NCBI GenBank assembly: GCA_002388665.1 | Contig: DGMY01000015.1 | Location: 1-32,223, forward strand | Source: Opitutia bacterium UBA4506 | GTDB taxonomy: Bacteria > Verrucomicrobiota > Verrucomicrobiia > Opitutales > Puniceicoccaceae | Length of the DNA stretch: 32,223 nt | Direction: 5' to 3' | Part shown: one piece after another, positions 16,958 through 25,347 of the stretch | Position numbering within the stretch: the stretch's first letter is position 1 | How the letters are laid out: each line of letters starts with the position of its first letter | Translations under genes and position numbers: made by a program | Notes under the pieces: generated by a model | What the model saw: only the letters and a program-made list of their open reading frames with translations | The model's database searches: none | Told to the model about the DNA's origin: nothing

Positions 16958-17770
16958 CTACTCTCCTTCCTCTATAGACGAACCTGGAGCGCCGCCAGGA
17001 ACGACCGCATTCGGCCCAAACCACCGACTGATGATGTGGCTCAACTGACCCTCCAATCCCAAGGCCAGCATATTGGTCCGGATGCGAAAGAAGTGATAAG
17101 CTGACAAAGCGGGGACAGCAATGACGAGACCGATAGCCGTAGTCATCAGCGCGTAGGCGATGTCCGATGCCATGATGGATGGATCGCCCAGCTCGCCGGC
17201 CAATGCCACAGACTCGAAAGCGCCAATCATACCGTAGACGGTACCGAAGAGGCCCAACAGCGGGCTGATCGTCGCGACAACAGCAAGAGGATAAGCACGC
17301 TGCAAGTGCAAGCGCATCTCACGACTGGCCAAATCTCCGGCCATCGTCGAAATGTCTGAGCGGGGCGATTCCCGATGATCCACAATTTCGATCAGCACCC
17401 GCCCCAAGGTCGAATGACTGTTCGAAGCCAGGCGCTTCACACCCTCCACATCACCTTTCTCCCACAGCCGGTCGACACCCGCTGCGAGGCCGGACGGTGT
17501 GATTGCCGACTTCCGGAGGTTAAAGAGGCGCTCAAAAGCGAAGGAAAAGCCGACAATAGAGACTGCTAGAAGGGCAATCCCAGTCCTCCCACTTTCGCGA
17601 AGCTTCTCGATCAAAGCACTTGATTCGCTGACCTCCTCCGACACCTCTTCAACTGGTTGTTCCAGCGCGGGGTCAACAGGAGCTACTTCTTGTGCGTATA
17701 AGCCGACTGAATACAATACAGTACCGCAGAAAAAGAGCAGCAGAAGGGGGATTTTATAGGGGATTTTCAT
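16958..17770 (-). CDS. exbB: ExbB/TolQ-family proton-channel subunit
   Basis: 270 residues with a cleavable-looking signal (about 1-26, ending VGLYAQ), an acidic periplasmic stretch, and three membrane helices at about 62-85, 160-185 and 204-228. Helix 2 carries the family pattern (TISPLLGLFGTVYGMIGAF) and helix 3 the conserved Thr pair 210-211 (LMTTAIGLVIAVPALS), which lines the channel facing ExbD Asp20. The large cytoplasmic loop lies between helices 1 and 2. It is the first gene of a four-gene operon. The leading signal sequence is common in ExbB proteins of this kind and absent from TolQ of E. coli. Confidence 0.93.
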   Translation of the reverse strand: MKIPYKIPLLLLFFCGTVLYSVGLYAQEVAPVDPALEQPVEEVSEEVSESSALIEKLRESGRTGIALLAVSIVGFSFAFERLFNLRKSAITPSGLAAGVDRLWEKGDVEGVKRLASNSHSTLGRVLIEIVDHRESPRSDISTMAGDLASREMRLHLQRAYPLAVVATISPLLGLFGTVYGMIGAFESVALAGELGDPSIMASDIAYALMTTAIGLVIAVPALSAYHFFRIRTNMLALGLEGQLSHIISRWFGPNAVVPGGAPGSSIEEGE

Positions 17771-17852
17771 AATACAAACTGAACCTGAATCAGTACGTTA
17801 AGCAGCGATTGCCGACACTGTCCAGAGATGAAGTAGTTGAAGGCCCGATGAT

Positions 17853-17858
17853 ATTATC
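17853..17858 (-). promoter_or_regulatory. Candidate -10 for the exbB operon
   Basis: Minus-strand GATAAT preceded by TGG, an extended -10-like pattern 83-88 bp before the exbB ATG. No good -35 is seen. This is the best candidate in the spacer but a weak one. Confidence 0.33.
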
Positions 17859-18018
17859 CCAACACCGATAACCCTTCGAAAAAAATCCCATAAGACTTTG
17901 CTGTACAGAATCTTTCAAAAAGGTCAGGATTTCTCTCAAGAGGAGTCAAACAAACGAAAAAAGAACAAATTGACCACTCACACGGATCAACGATCAACCC
18001 ATAATCCAACCATTCGGT

Positions 18019-18028
18019 CCGATATCGG
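18019..18028. promoter_or_regulatory. Perfect palindrome CCGATATCGG in the 428-bp spacer
   Basis: A 10-bp perfect palindrome, with GGT and ACC a little further out on either side, about 160 bp upstream of the proposed exbB -10. The spacer 17771-18198 between exbB and araD holds no gene I can support; besides this it has the candidate -10 and a hairpin at 18152-18177. Confidence 0.25.
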
Positions 18029-18151
18029 TTACCAGGTATCTCTCGAATTGGCGCCTCCCTCCGGATTTTATAACGCTAAATAAACACGCGCAGCTATCCA
18101 ACCTCCGCCCAAGCGCGCAGAGCAATCTCCTACCGGCCCGAAACAGCTTCA

Positions 18152-18177
18152 CCCACAGCACGGAACGGGCCTGTGGG
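18152..18177 (-). terminator. Hairpin downstream of araD
   Basis: CCCACAG (18152-18158) and CTGTGGG (18171-18177) form a 7-bp perfect stem with a 12-nt loop, 22 bp after the araD stop. No T-run follows on the minus strand, so it may stabilise the message end or assist termination but is not a standard intrinsic terminator. Confidence 0.35.
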
Positions 18178-18198
18178 GACCATTACCGCCCCAGCGAA

Positions 18199-18900
18199 CT
18201 AGCCACCCTGGCCGTAATACGCACCTTTTCCGTGCTTACGCCTGAAATGCTTATCCAACAAAGCCTGCGAAATGCCATTCGCATCGGGTTGCAATGACAA
18301 CGTGTGGAGCGCCATCTCCGCGACAATCTCCAAGGCGATCGCATATTCGACCGCCTTGGCTGCCGATCGATTCCAAACAAAGGGGCCATGCCCTTTGACC
18401 AGGACTGCGGAGAAATCCAGAGGGTCCAACTCCTTAAACCGTTCGATGATCACATTCCCCGTCTCCCACTCGTAGTCTCCTCCAATTTCCTCCGCAGTCA
18501 TTGAGCGGGTAATGGGCACCGCTCCGTAAAAGTGGTCGGCATGGGTAGTCCCCAGGCACGGAATCTCCTTACCGGCCTGAGCAAACGAGACAGCGCAACG
18601 GGAATGTGTATGAACAACCGAGCTCACTCCCGCCTCAGCGAACGCGAGAAACAATCGGCGATGTGTCGGAGTATCGGAGGAGTATCGAAGGGATCCCTCA
18701 ACAATCTTTCCATCGAGATCCACGATGACCATATTCTCTGGGCACAGCTGATCATACGCTACCCCACTCGGCTTGATCGCAAACACCCCGGACGTCTCAT
18801 CGAGGACACTGACGTTTCCAAAAGTAAGGTCGACGAGCCCGGTTTTGGGAAGCGATACATTCGCCTCGTAACACTCTTCGCGTATCGTTTTGTAATTCAT
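18199..18900 (-). CDS. araD: L-ribulose-5-phosphate 4-epimerase
   Basis: 233 residues, the family's normal length (E. coli 231). It converts L-ribulose 5-phosphate to D-xylulose 5-phosphate by retro-aldol cleavage around a metal ion. Class-II aldolase motifs are present: GNVSV, KPSGV, SSDTPTHRRLF, the metal-binding pair in VVHTHSRCAV, ADHFYG, and KGHGPFVW. It is the last gene of araB-araA-araD, with only 3 nt between the araA stop and its ATG, and its product enters the pentose phosphate pathway. The related aldolase AraD-like sugar-acid enzymes are excluded by context and by the full motif set. Confidence 0.95.
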   Translation of the reverse strand: MNYKTIREECYEANVSLPKTGLVDLTFGNVSVLDETSGVFAIKPSGVAYDQLCPENMVIVDLDGKIVEGSLRYSSDTPTHRRLFLAFAEAGVSSVVHTHSRCAVSFAQAGKEIPCLGTTHADHFYGAVPITRSMTAEEIGGDYEWETGNVIIERFKELDPLDFSAVLVKGHGPFVWNRSAAKAVEYAIALEIVAEMALHTLSLQPDANGISQALLDKHFRRKHGKGAYYGQGG

Positions 18901-18903
18901 CGG

Positions 18904-20406
18904 CTACAACCCCCGAATCCCATAATAGATCTCTCCAAGGCGAAGATCCTGTTTGAATGAACGCAACTCGGTGCCTTGATCAATGAAAACACACTCCACT
19001 CCGGCCATCTCAGCCAGCATCTCGACTTGCTCGGAAGAAACGTCAAAACTGAAAGCAGTGTGATGCGCTCCGCCCGCCTGAATCCATGCTTCCGCCGCGA
19101 CCGCCAGAGACGGCTTAGCATCCCAAAGGACCCGAGCGACGGGAAGGTTGGGCATCTCTTCGGGGATAGCGACGCTCTCCACATTGTTCACAAGGAAGCG
19201 GAACCGATTCCCGAGATCCACTAACGAGGCATTGATCGCAGGCCCCTGTGCACCGTTAAACACCAAGCGCACGGGGTCAGCCTTGCCACCGATCCCGAGC
19301 GGATGCACCTCGCAGCCGGGCTTCTCGCAGCTGATTGAAGGACAGATCTCCAACATATGTGAGCCGAGACAACGAGCCCCCGCGGGATCAAAATGATAGG
19401 TATAGTCCTCCATGAAGGAAGTACCTCCACTCTTCCCCTGCCCCATTACCTTGAGGACGCGTACAAGGGCCGCATGCTTCCAATCCCCCTCCGCACCGAA
19501 ACCGTACCCGTCGGCCATCAATCTCTGGGTCGCCAGACCCGGCAGTTGCGCCATCCCGTGGAGATCTTCAAAAGTATTGGTGAAGGCAGCATACCCCCCT
19601 TCTTCCAGGAAACGTCGGAGTCCGATCTCGATCCGAGCGGCCTCCCGCAACGATCCACGTTGGGAACCACCCACCACCAAATCGGGTGAAAGAGAATAGT
19701 CATCTGCATAGGCACGACAGAGTGCGTCGACCTCCGATTCGGTTACTTTCTGGATCACCTCGACCAAGTCTCCGACACCGTGGGTGTTGACCGAAATCCC
19801 GAAGACCCGTTCAGCCTCGACCTTGTCACCATCAGTGACGGATACATACCGCATGTTGTCCCCGAACCGGACAACCTTAAGATGCTGCATCTCATCCCAC
19901 GCGGCAGCTACGCCAGCCCAATCCGCCAACTGGCGGCGGACGCCAGCATCCTCCCAGTGACCGACGATCACCTTACGCTGGATGCGCATGCGGGTCATCA
20001 TATGGCCGTATTCCCGTCCCCCATGGGCGGACTGGTTCAAATTCATGAAATCCATATCGATCTCTCCCCAAGGGATATCTCGATTGAACTGGGTATGCAG
20101 ATGACAGACCGGCTTGGTCAGACAGTTCAAACCGCTGATCCACATTTTGGCTGGAGAGAAAGTATGCATCCATGTGATCAGGCCGATACAGGATTCGTCG
20201 TTGCTGGCAGCACTACAAGTGGCCCGAATCTCTTCGGGGGTAGTAACGATCGGTTTGTAGATGATCTGGACCGGCATACCGGCCTCACCCGAGAGTGAAT
20301 CGGCTACCACCTCAGCATTGACCGCCACCTTCCGCAGGGCTTCCTCTCCGTACAAGTGCTGGCTACCGGTAACGAACCAAATTTCTTTTGTATTTTTATT
20401 TATCAT
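18904..20406 (-). CDS. araA: L-arabinose isomerase
   Basis: 500 residues, exactly the E. coli length. It interconverts L-arabinose and L-ribulose in the cytoplasm with a Mn2+-type cofactor. Recognisable regions are EIWFVTGSQHLYGEEAL at the start, CIGLITWMHTFSPAKMWI, LHTQFNRDIPW, GTSFMEDYTYHF with a metal-binding Glu, and GGAHHTAFS with the late metal-binding His. It lies between araB (18 nt) and araD (3 nt), so the three form one operon, expected to be repressed by the divergent LacI-type protein. Nothing is missing. Confidence 0.97.
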   Translation of the reverse strand: MINKNTKEIWFVTGSQHLYGEEALRKVAVNAEVVADSLSGEAGMPVQIIYKPIVTTPEEIRATCSAASNDESCIGLITWMHTFSPAKMWISGLNCLTKPVCHLHTQFNRDIPWGEIDMDFMNLNQSAHGGREYGHMMTRMRIQRKVIVGHWEDAGVRRQLADWAGVAAAWDEMQHLKVVRFGDNMRYVSVTDGDKVEAERVFGISVNTHGVGDLVEVIQKVTESEVDALCRAYADDYSLSPDLVVGGSQRGSLREAARIEIGLRRFLEEGGYAAFTNTFEDLHGMAQLPGLATQRLMADGYGFGAEGDWKHAALVRVLKVMGQGKSGGTSFMEDYTYHFDPAGARCLGSHMLEICPSISCEKPGCEVHPLGIGGKADPVRLVFNGAQGPAINASLVDLGNRFRFLVNNVESVAIPEEMPNLPVARVLWDAKPSLAVAAEAWIQAGGAHHTAFSFDVSSEQVEMLAEMAGVECVFIDQGTELRSFKQDLRLGEIYYGIRGL

Positions 20407-20424
20407 ACTATTTCCCGTTCAATT

Positions 20425-22095
20425 TCAGGAGAAGCGCGCAGCATCCTTGATTCGAAGAAGTTCCTTCATCACATTTCCCAGATCGCTCGGACCGGAGACA
20501 CCACCGAACGAATCATGCAACTTCAGATACAACCCGAAGAGCTGATCATACACCGCATGAGCGTCGGGGTCCGGGCGGTATACGAAACTCTTCAGCGAAG
20601 TCATTGCCTGCTGTGCAGTCGTAAAATCCGGGTACTCGCCTGCGACAACTGCAGCTGCGACACAGGCACCGAGAGCGCAAGTTTGGGAGGAGGAAGAGAC
20701 ACACATCTCACGACCGGTGACATCCGCGTAGATCTGCATTAGCATCGGATTCTTCTCGGCAATTCCCCCTGCACAAACCACCCGATGAATGGGCACACCG
20801 TACTCGACAATACGCTCGATAATCGCCCGCGCTCCAAAGGCGGTGGCCTCGATCAAGGCTCGATAGATCTCAGCCTGCGTCGTTTGCAGAGTTTGTCCGA
20901 GAATCAACCCAGTCAGACGTTGATCGACCAGGACGGTCCGGTTCCCATTGTTCCAATCAAGCGCGAGGAGGCCGGCGGTCCCTGGGGCTTGATCCGCAAC
21001 GGATTCGGTCAACTCGGCGTGAGCAGAAGGGTCGTTCCCGCAGACTGTCTCAACCCACCATTTAAAAAGATCTCCGCAAGCACTTTGCCCGGCCTCGACA
21101 CCATAGACATCCGGCAGAATCGCCCCCTTCACAATGCCACAAATACCGGGAATGTCTTTGACCTCTTTGGCCGCGGAAACGACCGCGCAGTCACACGTAG
21201 AAGTGCCGATCACCTTGACCAGAGTGCCCTCGGTCACCCCGGATCCGATGGCTCCGTAGTGGACATCAAATTCTCCTATCGAAATGACCGTACCCTCACT
21301 CAACCCAAGTCGACCCGCCCACTCTTCACACAACCTTCCCGCCCGAGTAGAAGCGTCGAACGCCTTCTCATAAAGACGGCGGCGGAGTGCAGCCAATTGG
21401 GGGTCCAGCATCGCGAGAAATCCTTCGTCGGGCAAGCCACCCCAATCTTCCGCGTACATTGCCTTGTGGCCAGCCGCACAGACCCCGCGCACCACCTCTT
21501 TCGGATCGGAAATTCCCGCGAGAACGGAGGGTACGTAGTCACACAATTCGATCCAGCTATACGCAGCCTCAAAAACATCCGGATCAGTCTTCAAGCAATG
21601 CCAGAGCTTACTCCACCACCACTCCGAGGAATACGTGTTTCCACACTTCGCCAGAAAATGGGGGCGATGCTCACTGGCGAGCCGCGTAATCTCCGCTGCC
21701 TCTTCGGTAGAAGTATGATCCTTCCAAAGCCAGCACTGGGCATTCAGATTGTCCTTCCAGCGCTCCTGCAATGCCAGCGGAACATTCTGATTATCGACTG
21801 GAATCGGGCTCGACCCAGTGCTGTCTACACCGATACCCACAATGGCACCCGGATCAAATCCCGGGACCGCCACACTCGCTTCCGAGAGCGCCCCTTTGAT
21901 CGACTCCTCTAACGCGAAGAGATAGTCTGCGGGACTTTGGCGGGCGAGATTCGAGTCCCGACTATCAATCAGCACTCCCTCGACGCCACTCGGATAGTTT
22001 ACGACGGCGAGACCAACCTCTTTGCCGTCGGTGCAGTCCACGATCAACGCTCGGGCCGAGTTGGTGCCGAAATCAATTCCCAGGGTGAAAGCCAT
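20425..22095 (-). CDS. araB: L-ribulokinase
   Basis: 556 residues (E. coli 566), a FGGY-family kinase that phosphorylates L-ribulose at the 5-OH with ATP. The N-terminus FTLGIDFGTNSARALIVD is the ATPase phosphate-1 region; VGIGVDSTGSSPIPVD and CWLWKDHTSTEEAAEI are typical of ribulokinase. Near the C-terminus, VVCAGGIAEKNPMLMQIYAD is the adenosine-binding part. The open frame runs upstream to 22293, but that would overlap the lacI-type gene and add 66 unrelated residues; the ATG at 22095 starts the family-like sequence. It is the first gene of the operon, divergent from the regulator across an 85-bp spacer. Confidence 0.95.
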   Translation of the reverse strand: MAFTLGIDFGTNSARALIVDCTDGKEVGLAVVNYPSGVEGVLIDSRDSNLARQSPADYLFALEESIKGALSEASVAVPGFDPGAIVGIGVDSTGSSPIPVDNQNVPLALQERWKDNLNAQCWLWKDHTSTEEAAEITRLASEHRPHFLAKCGNTYSSEWWWSKLWHCLKTDPDVFEAAYSWIELCDYVPSVLAGISDPKEVVRGVCAAGHKAMYAEDWGGLPDEGFLAMLDPQLAALRRRLYEKAFDASTRAGRLCEEWAGRLGLSEGTVISIGEFDVHYGAIGSGVTEGTLVKVIGTSTCDCAVVSAAKEVKDIPGICGIVKGAILPDVYGVEAGQSACGDLFKWWVETVCGNDPSAHAELTESVADQAPGTAGLLALDWNNGNRTVLVDQRLTGLILGQTLQTTQAEIYRALIEATAFGARAIIERIVEYGVPIHRVVCAGGIAEKNPMLMQIYADVTGREMCVSSSSQTCALGACVAAAVVAGEYPDFTTAQQAMTSLKSFVYRPDPDAHAVYDQLFGLYLKLHDSFGGVSGPSDLGNVMKELLRIKDAARFS

Positions 22096-22140
22096 ACCTC
22101 GCAGACTATCCGACCCGTCCTCGAAAGAGAAATCCCCCAA

Positions 22141-22177
22141 CAACTTGACAGTAATGTTGCTCGGGTGGAGACTCTCC
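22141..22177. promoter_or_regulatory. araB / lacI divergent control region
   Basis: The 85-bp spacer (22096-22180) contains TTGACA (22145-22150, plus), the dyad CAAC-N11-GTTG (22141-22159), and the perfect 11-bp dyad GGAGA-C-TCTCC (22167-22177), just before the regulator's ATG. One of the dyads may be the LacI-family operator; LacI-type sites usually have a central CG step, which neither shows, so the assignment is loose. GGTGGAG (22164-22170) may also be the ribosome-binding site of the regulator. Confidence 0.35.
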
Positions 22178-22180
22178 CGG

Positions 22181-23218
22181 ATGAAGCGGATAACGATGAC
22201 CGACATCGCCCGGGAAGCAGGAGTGTCGAAAAACACGGTATCTCTCGCCTTGCGCAATGACCCACAGATTTCCGAGGCCACCCGGACACGCATTCAGGGT
22301 ATCGCCCGCGAGATGGGATATCAGCTCAATCCCATCGTCTCCAATTTGATGGCGCAGCTGCGCTCGAGCCGCCAATCCCCAACCACAGCCACCCTAGCCC
22401 TCATCAATGCAAACGAGAACGAGCATGCCTTTGAGGAGCACCCGACGATCCCGCGATACGTAAGCGGATGTCGAAAGCGGAGCCAGCACCTCGGGTACAG
22501 TATGGACACCTTTTGGCTCAACGATCCGGATCTCGATGCCTCCCGTCTGCATCGAATTTTGGTCTCACGAGGCATCCGCGGTGCGGTCATCGTCGGTCTA
22601 ATGAACAGCAACCGCCTCCCGGAGTCGTACAACCTAATCTGGAACAGCTTTCCCTGTATCGTCACGGGGGTTCGCACACGAAGTCCGGCACTCTCTTTCG
22701 CCAGCACCGACCACCACATCATCGCCCTGAGAGCCTTTGAGAACGCGCGGGCTCTCGGCTACAAACGTCCGGGACTGGTCCTGGACCAAACTATCGATGA
22801 CCTCGTCGAAGGGCGCTTCACGGCCGGCTATCGCATCGGGCAGAGCGCGCTGCCCGATGACCAGCGCTTAAATCCATTCTACGAAGTCTCGGCCGTCGCG
22901 CATGACCGGGCACCCTTCCAAGCTTGGTATCAACGCGAGAAACCCGACGTCATCTTCACACTCTACAACGGAGTCCGCACATGGCTGGAAGAAATGGGGT
23001 TGGCGATTCCCCGAGACATCGGATTGATCCAACTGGAATGGCGGCACGATCGTCCGGAATGGGCCGGAATGGATCAGCACAACGACCTAAGCGGAGAAGC
23101 TGCCGTCGACATGGTAATCAGCATGATCCACGGCAACGAGAATGGAGTCCCCCCGTTTCCCCGAGCGACCCTGATCAGTGGATCATGGGTGGAAGGAAAG
23201 ACTGTGCGCCCCCAATAG
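22181..23218 (+). CDS. LacI-family regulator of arabinose genes
   Basis: 345 residues. The N-terminal DNA-binding domain is clear: MTDIAREAGVSKNTVSLAL, with a hinge helix region near residues 45-60 (LNPIVSNLMAQLRSS). It is followed by a periplasmic-binding-protein-like effector domain ending in SGSWVEGKTVRPQ. The ATG at 22181 (MKRITMTDIAREAG) is preferred over the longer open frame from 22022 because that extension overlaps araB; a start five codons later is possible. Divergent orientation from araBAD implies control of that operon and itself, with arabinose or a derivative as inducer. It is not AraC and not the GntR-type AraR, so regulation differs from E. coli and Bacillus. Confidence 0.92.
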   Translation: MKRITMTDIAREAGVSKNTVSLALRNDPQISEATRTRIQGIAREMGYQLNPIVSNLMAQLRSSRQSPTTATLALINANENEHAFEEHPTIPRYVSGCRKRSQHLGYSMDTFWLNDPDLDASRLHRILVSRGIRGAVIVGLMNSNRLPESYNLIWNSFPCIVTGVRTRSPALSFASTDHHIIALRAFENARALGYKRPGLVLDQTIDDLVEGRFTAGYRIGQSALPDDQRLNPFYEVSAVAHDRAPFQAWYQREKPDVIFTLYNGVRTWLEEMGLAIPRDIGLIQLEWRHDRPEWAGMDQHNDLSGEAAVDMVISMIHGNENGVPPFPRATLISGSWVEGKTVRPQ

Positions 23219-23248
23219 GAACGTTCCGAATTCACTCCTGTTCCGGAA
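23218..23248. repeat. Palindrome and repeated GTTCCG(G)AA upstream of the porin
   Basis: GGAACGTTCC (23218-23227) is a perfect 10-bp palindrome overlapping the lacI stop. GTTCCGAA (from 23223) and GTTCCGGAA (from 23240) are direct repeats 17 bp apart, the second containing the palindrome TTCCGGAA (23241-23248). The spacing near two helical turns could suit an operator pair for the porin gene. No promoter is clear in 23219-23375. Confidence 0.3.
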
Positions 23249-23375
23249 TATTTGCACACGCGAACGACCCTAGAGGGCCGAATCGACCGGATAAACCTTT
23301 ACTCGAAGAATCCCGCTTACTACTAGTGTACCCAGACCGCCTATCCACGCCAGTAGTCGCCTACGAGAAAGCCAA

Positions 23376-24614
23376 ATGACCACACAATTTTCGGGCAAAC
23401 GATGGACCGCCCTGCCCTTCGTCACACATCTGTTACCGGTGGCCGCAATCTGCTTCCTCGCGACCGAGGTGACAGCCAGCGAGACCGCTCCGCCAGCGGA
23501 TTCATTCTCGGAGGTCTTCGCGGAAGGTAAATTGGAGGGGCAAATTGGTGTGGGTATCAATGCCGAGGACAATCAGAACCTAAACAATTCCGGATTCTCG
23601 TGGGGTTACATTGAAGCAAAATATACAACTGCTACATGGAACGGACTCAAAGCGGGAGGGTCCTTCCTCGGCGTAACAAAGATTTGGGAAAACCATTCGG
23701 GTGACTATTCCTCGGTGTTTACCGAAGACCTCGATCTTCAGGAATTATTTCTCGATTACCGCAACGAGGAGGAGACTCTCGGAGCACTGATCGGCCGGGC
23801 CACCATGCCGTCCAACCCCGGACTCGACGGAGATTACCAACAAGGAGTAAACCTCCACGCGGGCAGCGCAGCTGGATATTCCATAGACCTATCGGTCATC
23901 AACCGCTGGATCAAGTATTCGACCTACAACTACGACCGCCACGGAATCACAGGTTGGGATGATATTGATGCGGTGAACGGGGACGCCGGAGAGCTCTTCT
24001 TTGCGTCGGTCGTTCAGATACCGGTGGGCGAGAACTTCAGCGTCTCTCCCTACCTCAATTATCAGGACGACGTCATGATCTACTACGGGGCGACATTCAA
24101 CGCGAGCGTTCCGACTGATTCGCTAGCCGAGAAGAGCTACTGGGAGACAAACCTAATTCTAGCCATCTACGACAACCAGGTTCCCAAAGCGATCGAGCCC
24201 GACTATGAAGATGCTCGGGGCGGGCTTCTCTACACAGGGTTAGCGTTTGAGGAATACACACTCGGCGGCGGGATATACTGGATCAGCGATGACACCATCA
24301 ATACAGGGGCGGGAGCGTTCAACATCTTTGACCCTCTCAAGCAGGACGACCTCTACCCCTACAATGATGAGAACGACATGCTGCTCTTCTATCTCAAAGC
24401 ATCCGCCCAATGGGGAAATCTCACCGTGTACCCCGCAGTGGGTATCGGTCGAAATTATGCCGTGGATTCCGACTCCCTCGAGCTCGACCTACTTCTGCGC
24501 TACGATCTCCCTGGCAATTTTGTCCTCGAAGGCTACCTCATCTACGTCGAGTTCGAGGACTCGACACTGGCGAACTACAGCATTGGCGGGGCGACGATCG
24601 GCTATAATTTTTGA
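23376..24614 (+). CDS. OprD-like outer-membrane porin
   Basis: 412 residues with an N-terminal signal (about 1-34, ending ATEVTAS). The rest is alternating, aromatic-rich beta-strand sequence (GYIEAKYTTATWNGLKAGG, LGALIGRATMPSNPGLDGDY) ending in ATIGYNF; the terminal Phe is the BAM recognition signal. The early layout, with a short strand, then an RxxMPxNPGLDGD-type loop, resembles OprD/Campylobacter MOMP-like porins for small nutrients. It follows the LacI-type gene by 157 bp on the same strand and may be controlled with arabinose genes, suggesting arabinose or oligosaccharide uptake (inference). GAGAAAG ahead of the ATG may be a weak ribosome-binding site. Confidence 0.75.
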   Translation: MTTQFSGKRWTALPFVTHLLPVAAICFLATEVTASETAPPADSFSEVFAEGKLEGQIGVGINAEDNQNLNNSGFSWGYIEAKYTTATWNGLKAGGSFLGVTKIWENHSGDYSSVFTEDLDLQELFLDYRNEEETLGALIGRATMPSNPGLDGDYQQGVNLHAGSAAGYSIDLSVINRWIKYSTYNYDRHGITGWDDIDAVNGDAGELFFASVVQIPVGENFSVSPYLNYQDDVMIYYGATFNASVPTDSLAEKSYWETNLILAIYDNQVPKAIEPDYEDARGGLLYTGLAFEEYTLGGGIYWISDDTINTGAGAFNIFDPLKQDDLYPYNDENDMLLFYLKASAQWGNLTVYPAVGIGRNYAVDSDSLELDLLLRYDLPGNFVLEGYLIYVEFEDSTLANYSIGGATIGYNF

Positions 24615-24644
24615 GGAATCAGAAAAGTCGATCTACGACGACGA

Positions 24645-25289
24645 TCATAATTCTTCCATCGCCTCTCGAATCTCCTCGTCCGAGACACTATCTCCGGGTA
24701 CTGCCAGTGCCTGCTCAAATAGGGCCTGGGCTTTTGCGTCATCTTCCTCTCCCCAGAATTGCCCTGCGTGAAAATAGACAAACCGCAGGAGTGAATCGGA
24801 GTAGCGGCTTGGATCAGATTCCGCCCAATCCAGTAGGACACCAAAATCCTCTTCCGCCACATCCCACCGCCCACACATCTTGGGGAGTTTGTAGCTGTTG
24901 ACCGCTCGAACTGACCGGACAGTCACATCATCGGGGGCGGCCGCGACGGCTTTGTCGAGAGTTGACGTGCTCCTACGCAACCACTTCATCTTGCCGAGAA
25001 GGTAAGCATCCCGGGCTCGCATCGCATACAAGTTCCCCAAAAACGCTTGCACCCGAACATCATCGGGAGCTGCGACAAGCAACTCCTCCAGAATCGACTG
25101 GGCCTGAATCACCGCGTCCTCGTCCCCGCCGACCCCGGCCTGGTGCAATTCCAACGCTTCCATGAATCGGGAAACGGTTACCGGATCTGACGACAGAGGG
25201 TTCGGGCGCGGGCCTTTCTCCACCGCCTGCAGCCCCACAGCGCTCATAAATAGAAACAGGAGTCGGGCTATCCCACTACGGTACATCAT
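24645..25289 (-). CDS. Exported TPR-like protein of unknown function
   Basis: 214 residues from the ATG at 25289 (MMYRSGIARLLFLFMSAVGL), which begins a signal peptide cleaved near VGLQA. The open frame continues to 25685 but that part overlaps the exonuclease gene in another frame and is not protein-like. The mature part is helical, with repeats of TPR character: AQSILEELLVAAPDDVRVQAFLGNLYAM, STSTLDKAVAAAPDDVTVRS, and KAQALFEQALAVPGDSVSD. Such proteins are scaffolds; the partner is unknown. It is 58 bp downstream of the DnaQ-like gene on the same strand and probably co-transcribed. Confidence 0.65.
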   Translation of the reverse strand: MMYRSGIARLLFLFMSAVGLQAVEKGPRPNPLSSDPVTVSRFMEALELHQAGVGGDEDAVIQAQSILEELLVAAPDDVRVQAFLGNLYAMRARDAYLLGKMKWLRRSTSTLDKAVAAAPDDVTVRSVRAVNSYKLPKMCGRWDVAEEDFGVLLDWAESDPSRYSDSLLRFVYFHAGQFWGEEDDAKAQALFEQALAVPGDSVSDEEIREAMEEL

Positions 25290-25347
25290 CCGACCCACAG
25301 ACTGCTCAAAACGGATAAAAGGGCAAGGCTTCCCAGCTCCGAACCCA

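Noticed and set aside
16532..17770. Zorya-type phage defence or a flagellar stator
   Set aside because: ZorA has a long cytoplasmic tail and comes with ZorC/D/E; MotB has a peptidoglycan-binding OmpA domain. Neither is present: this pair is ExbB/ExbD sized.
17898..18083. 61-residue open frame in the exbB-araD spacer
   Set aside because: No ribosome-binding site, no neighbours on that strand, composition not protein-like.
22096..22293. Longer araB start at 22293
   Set aside because: The added 66 residues do not resemble ribulokinase and overlap the divergent regulator gene.
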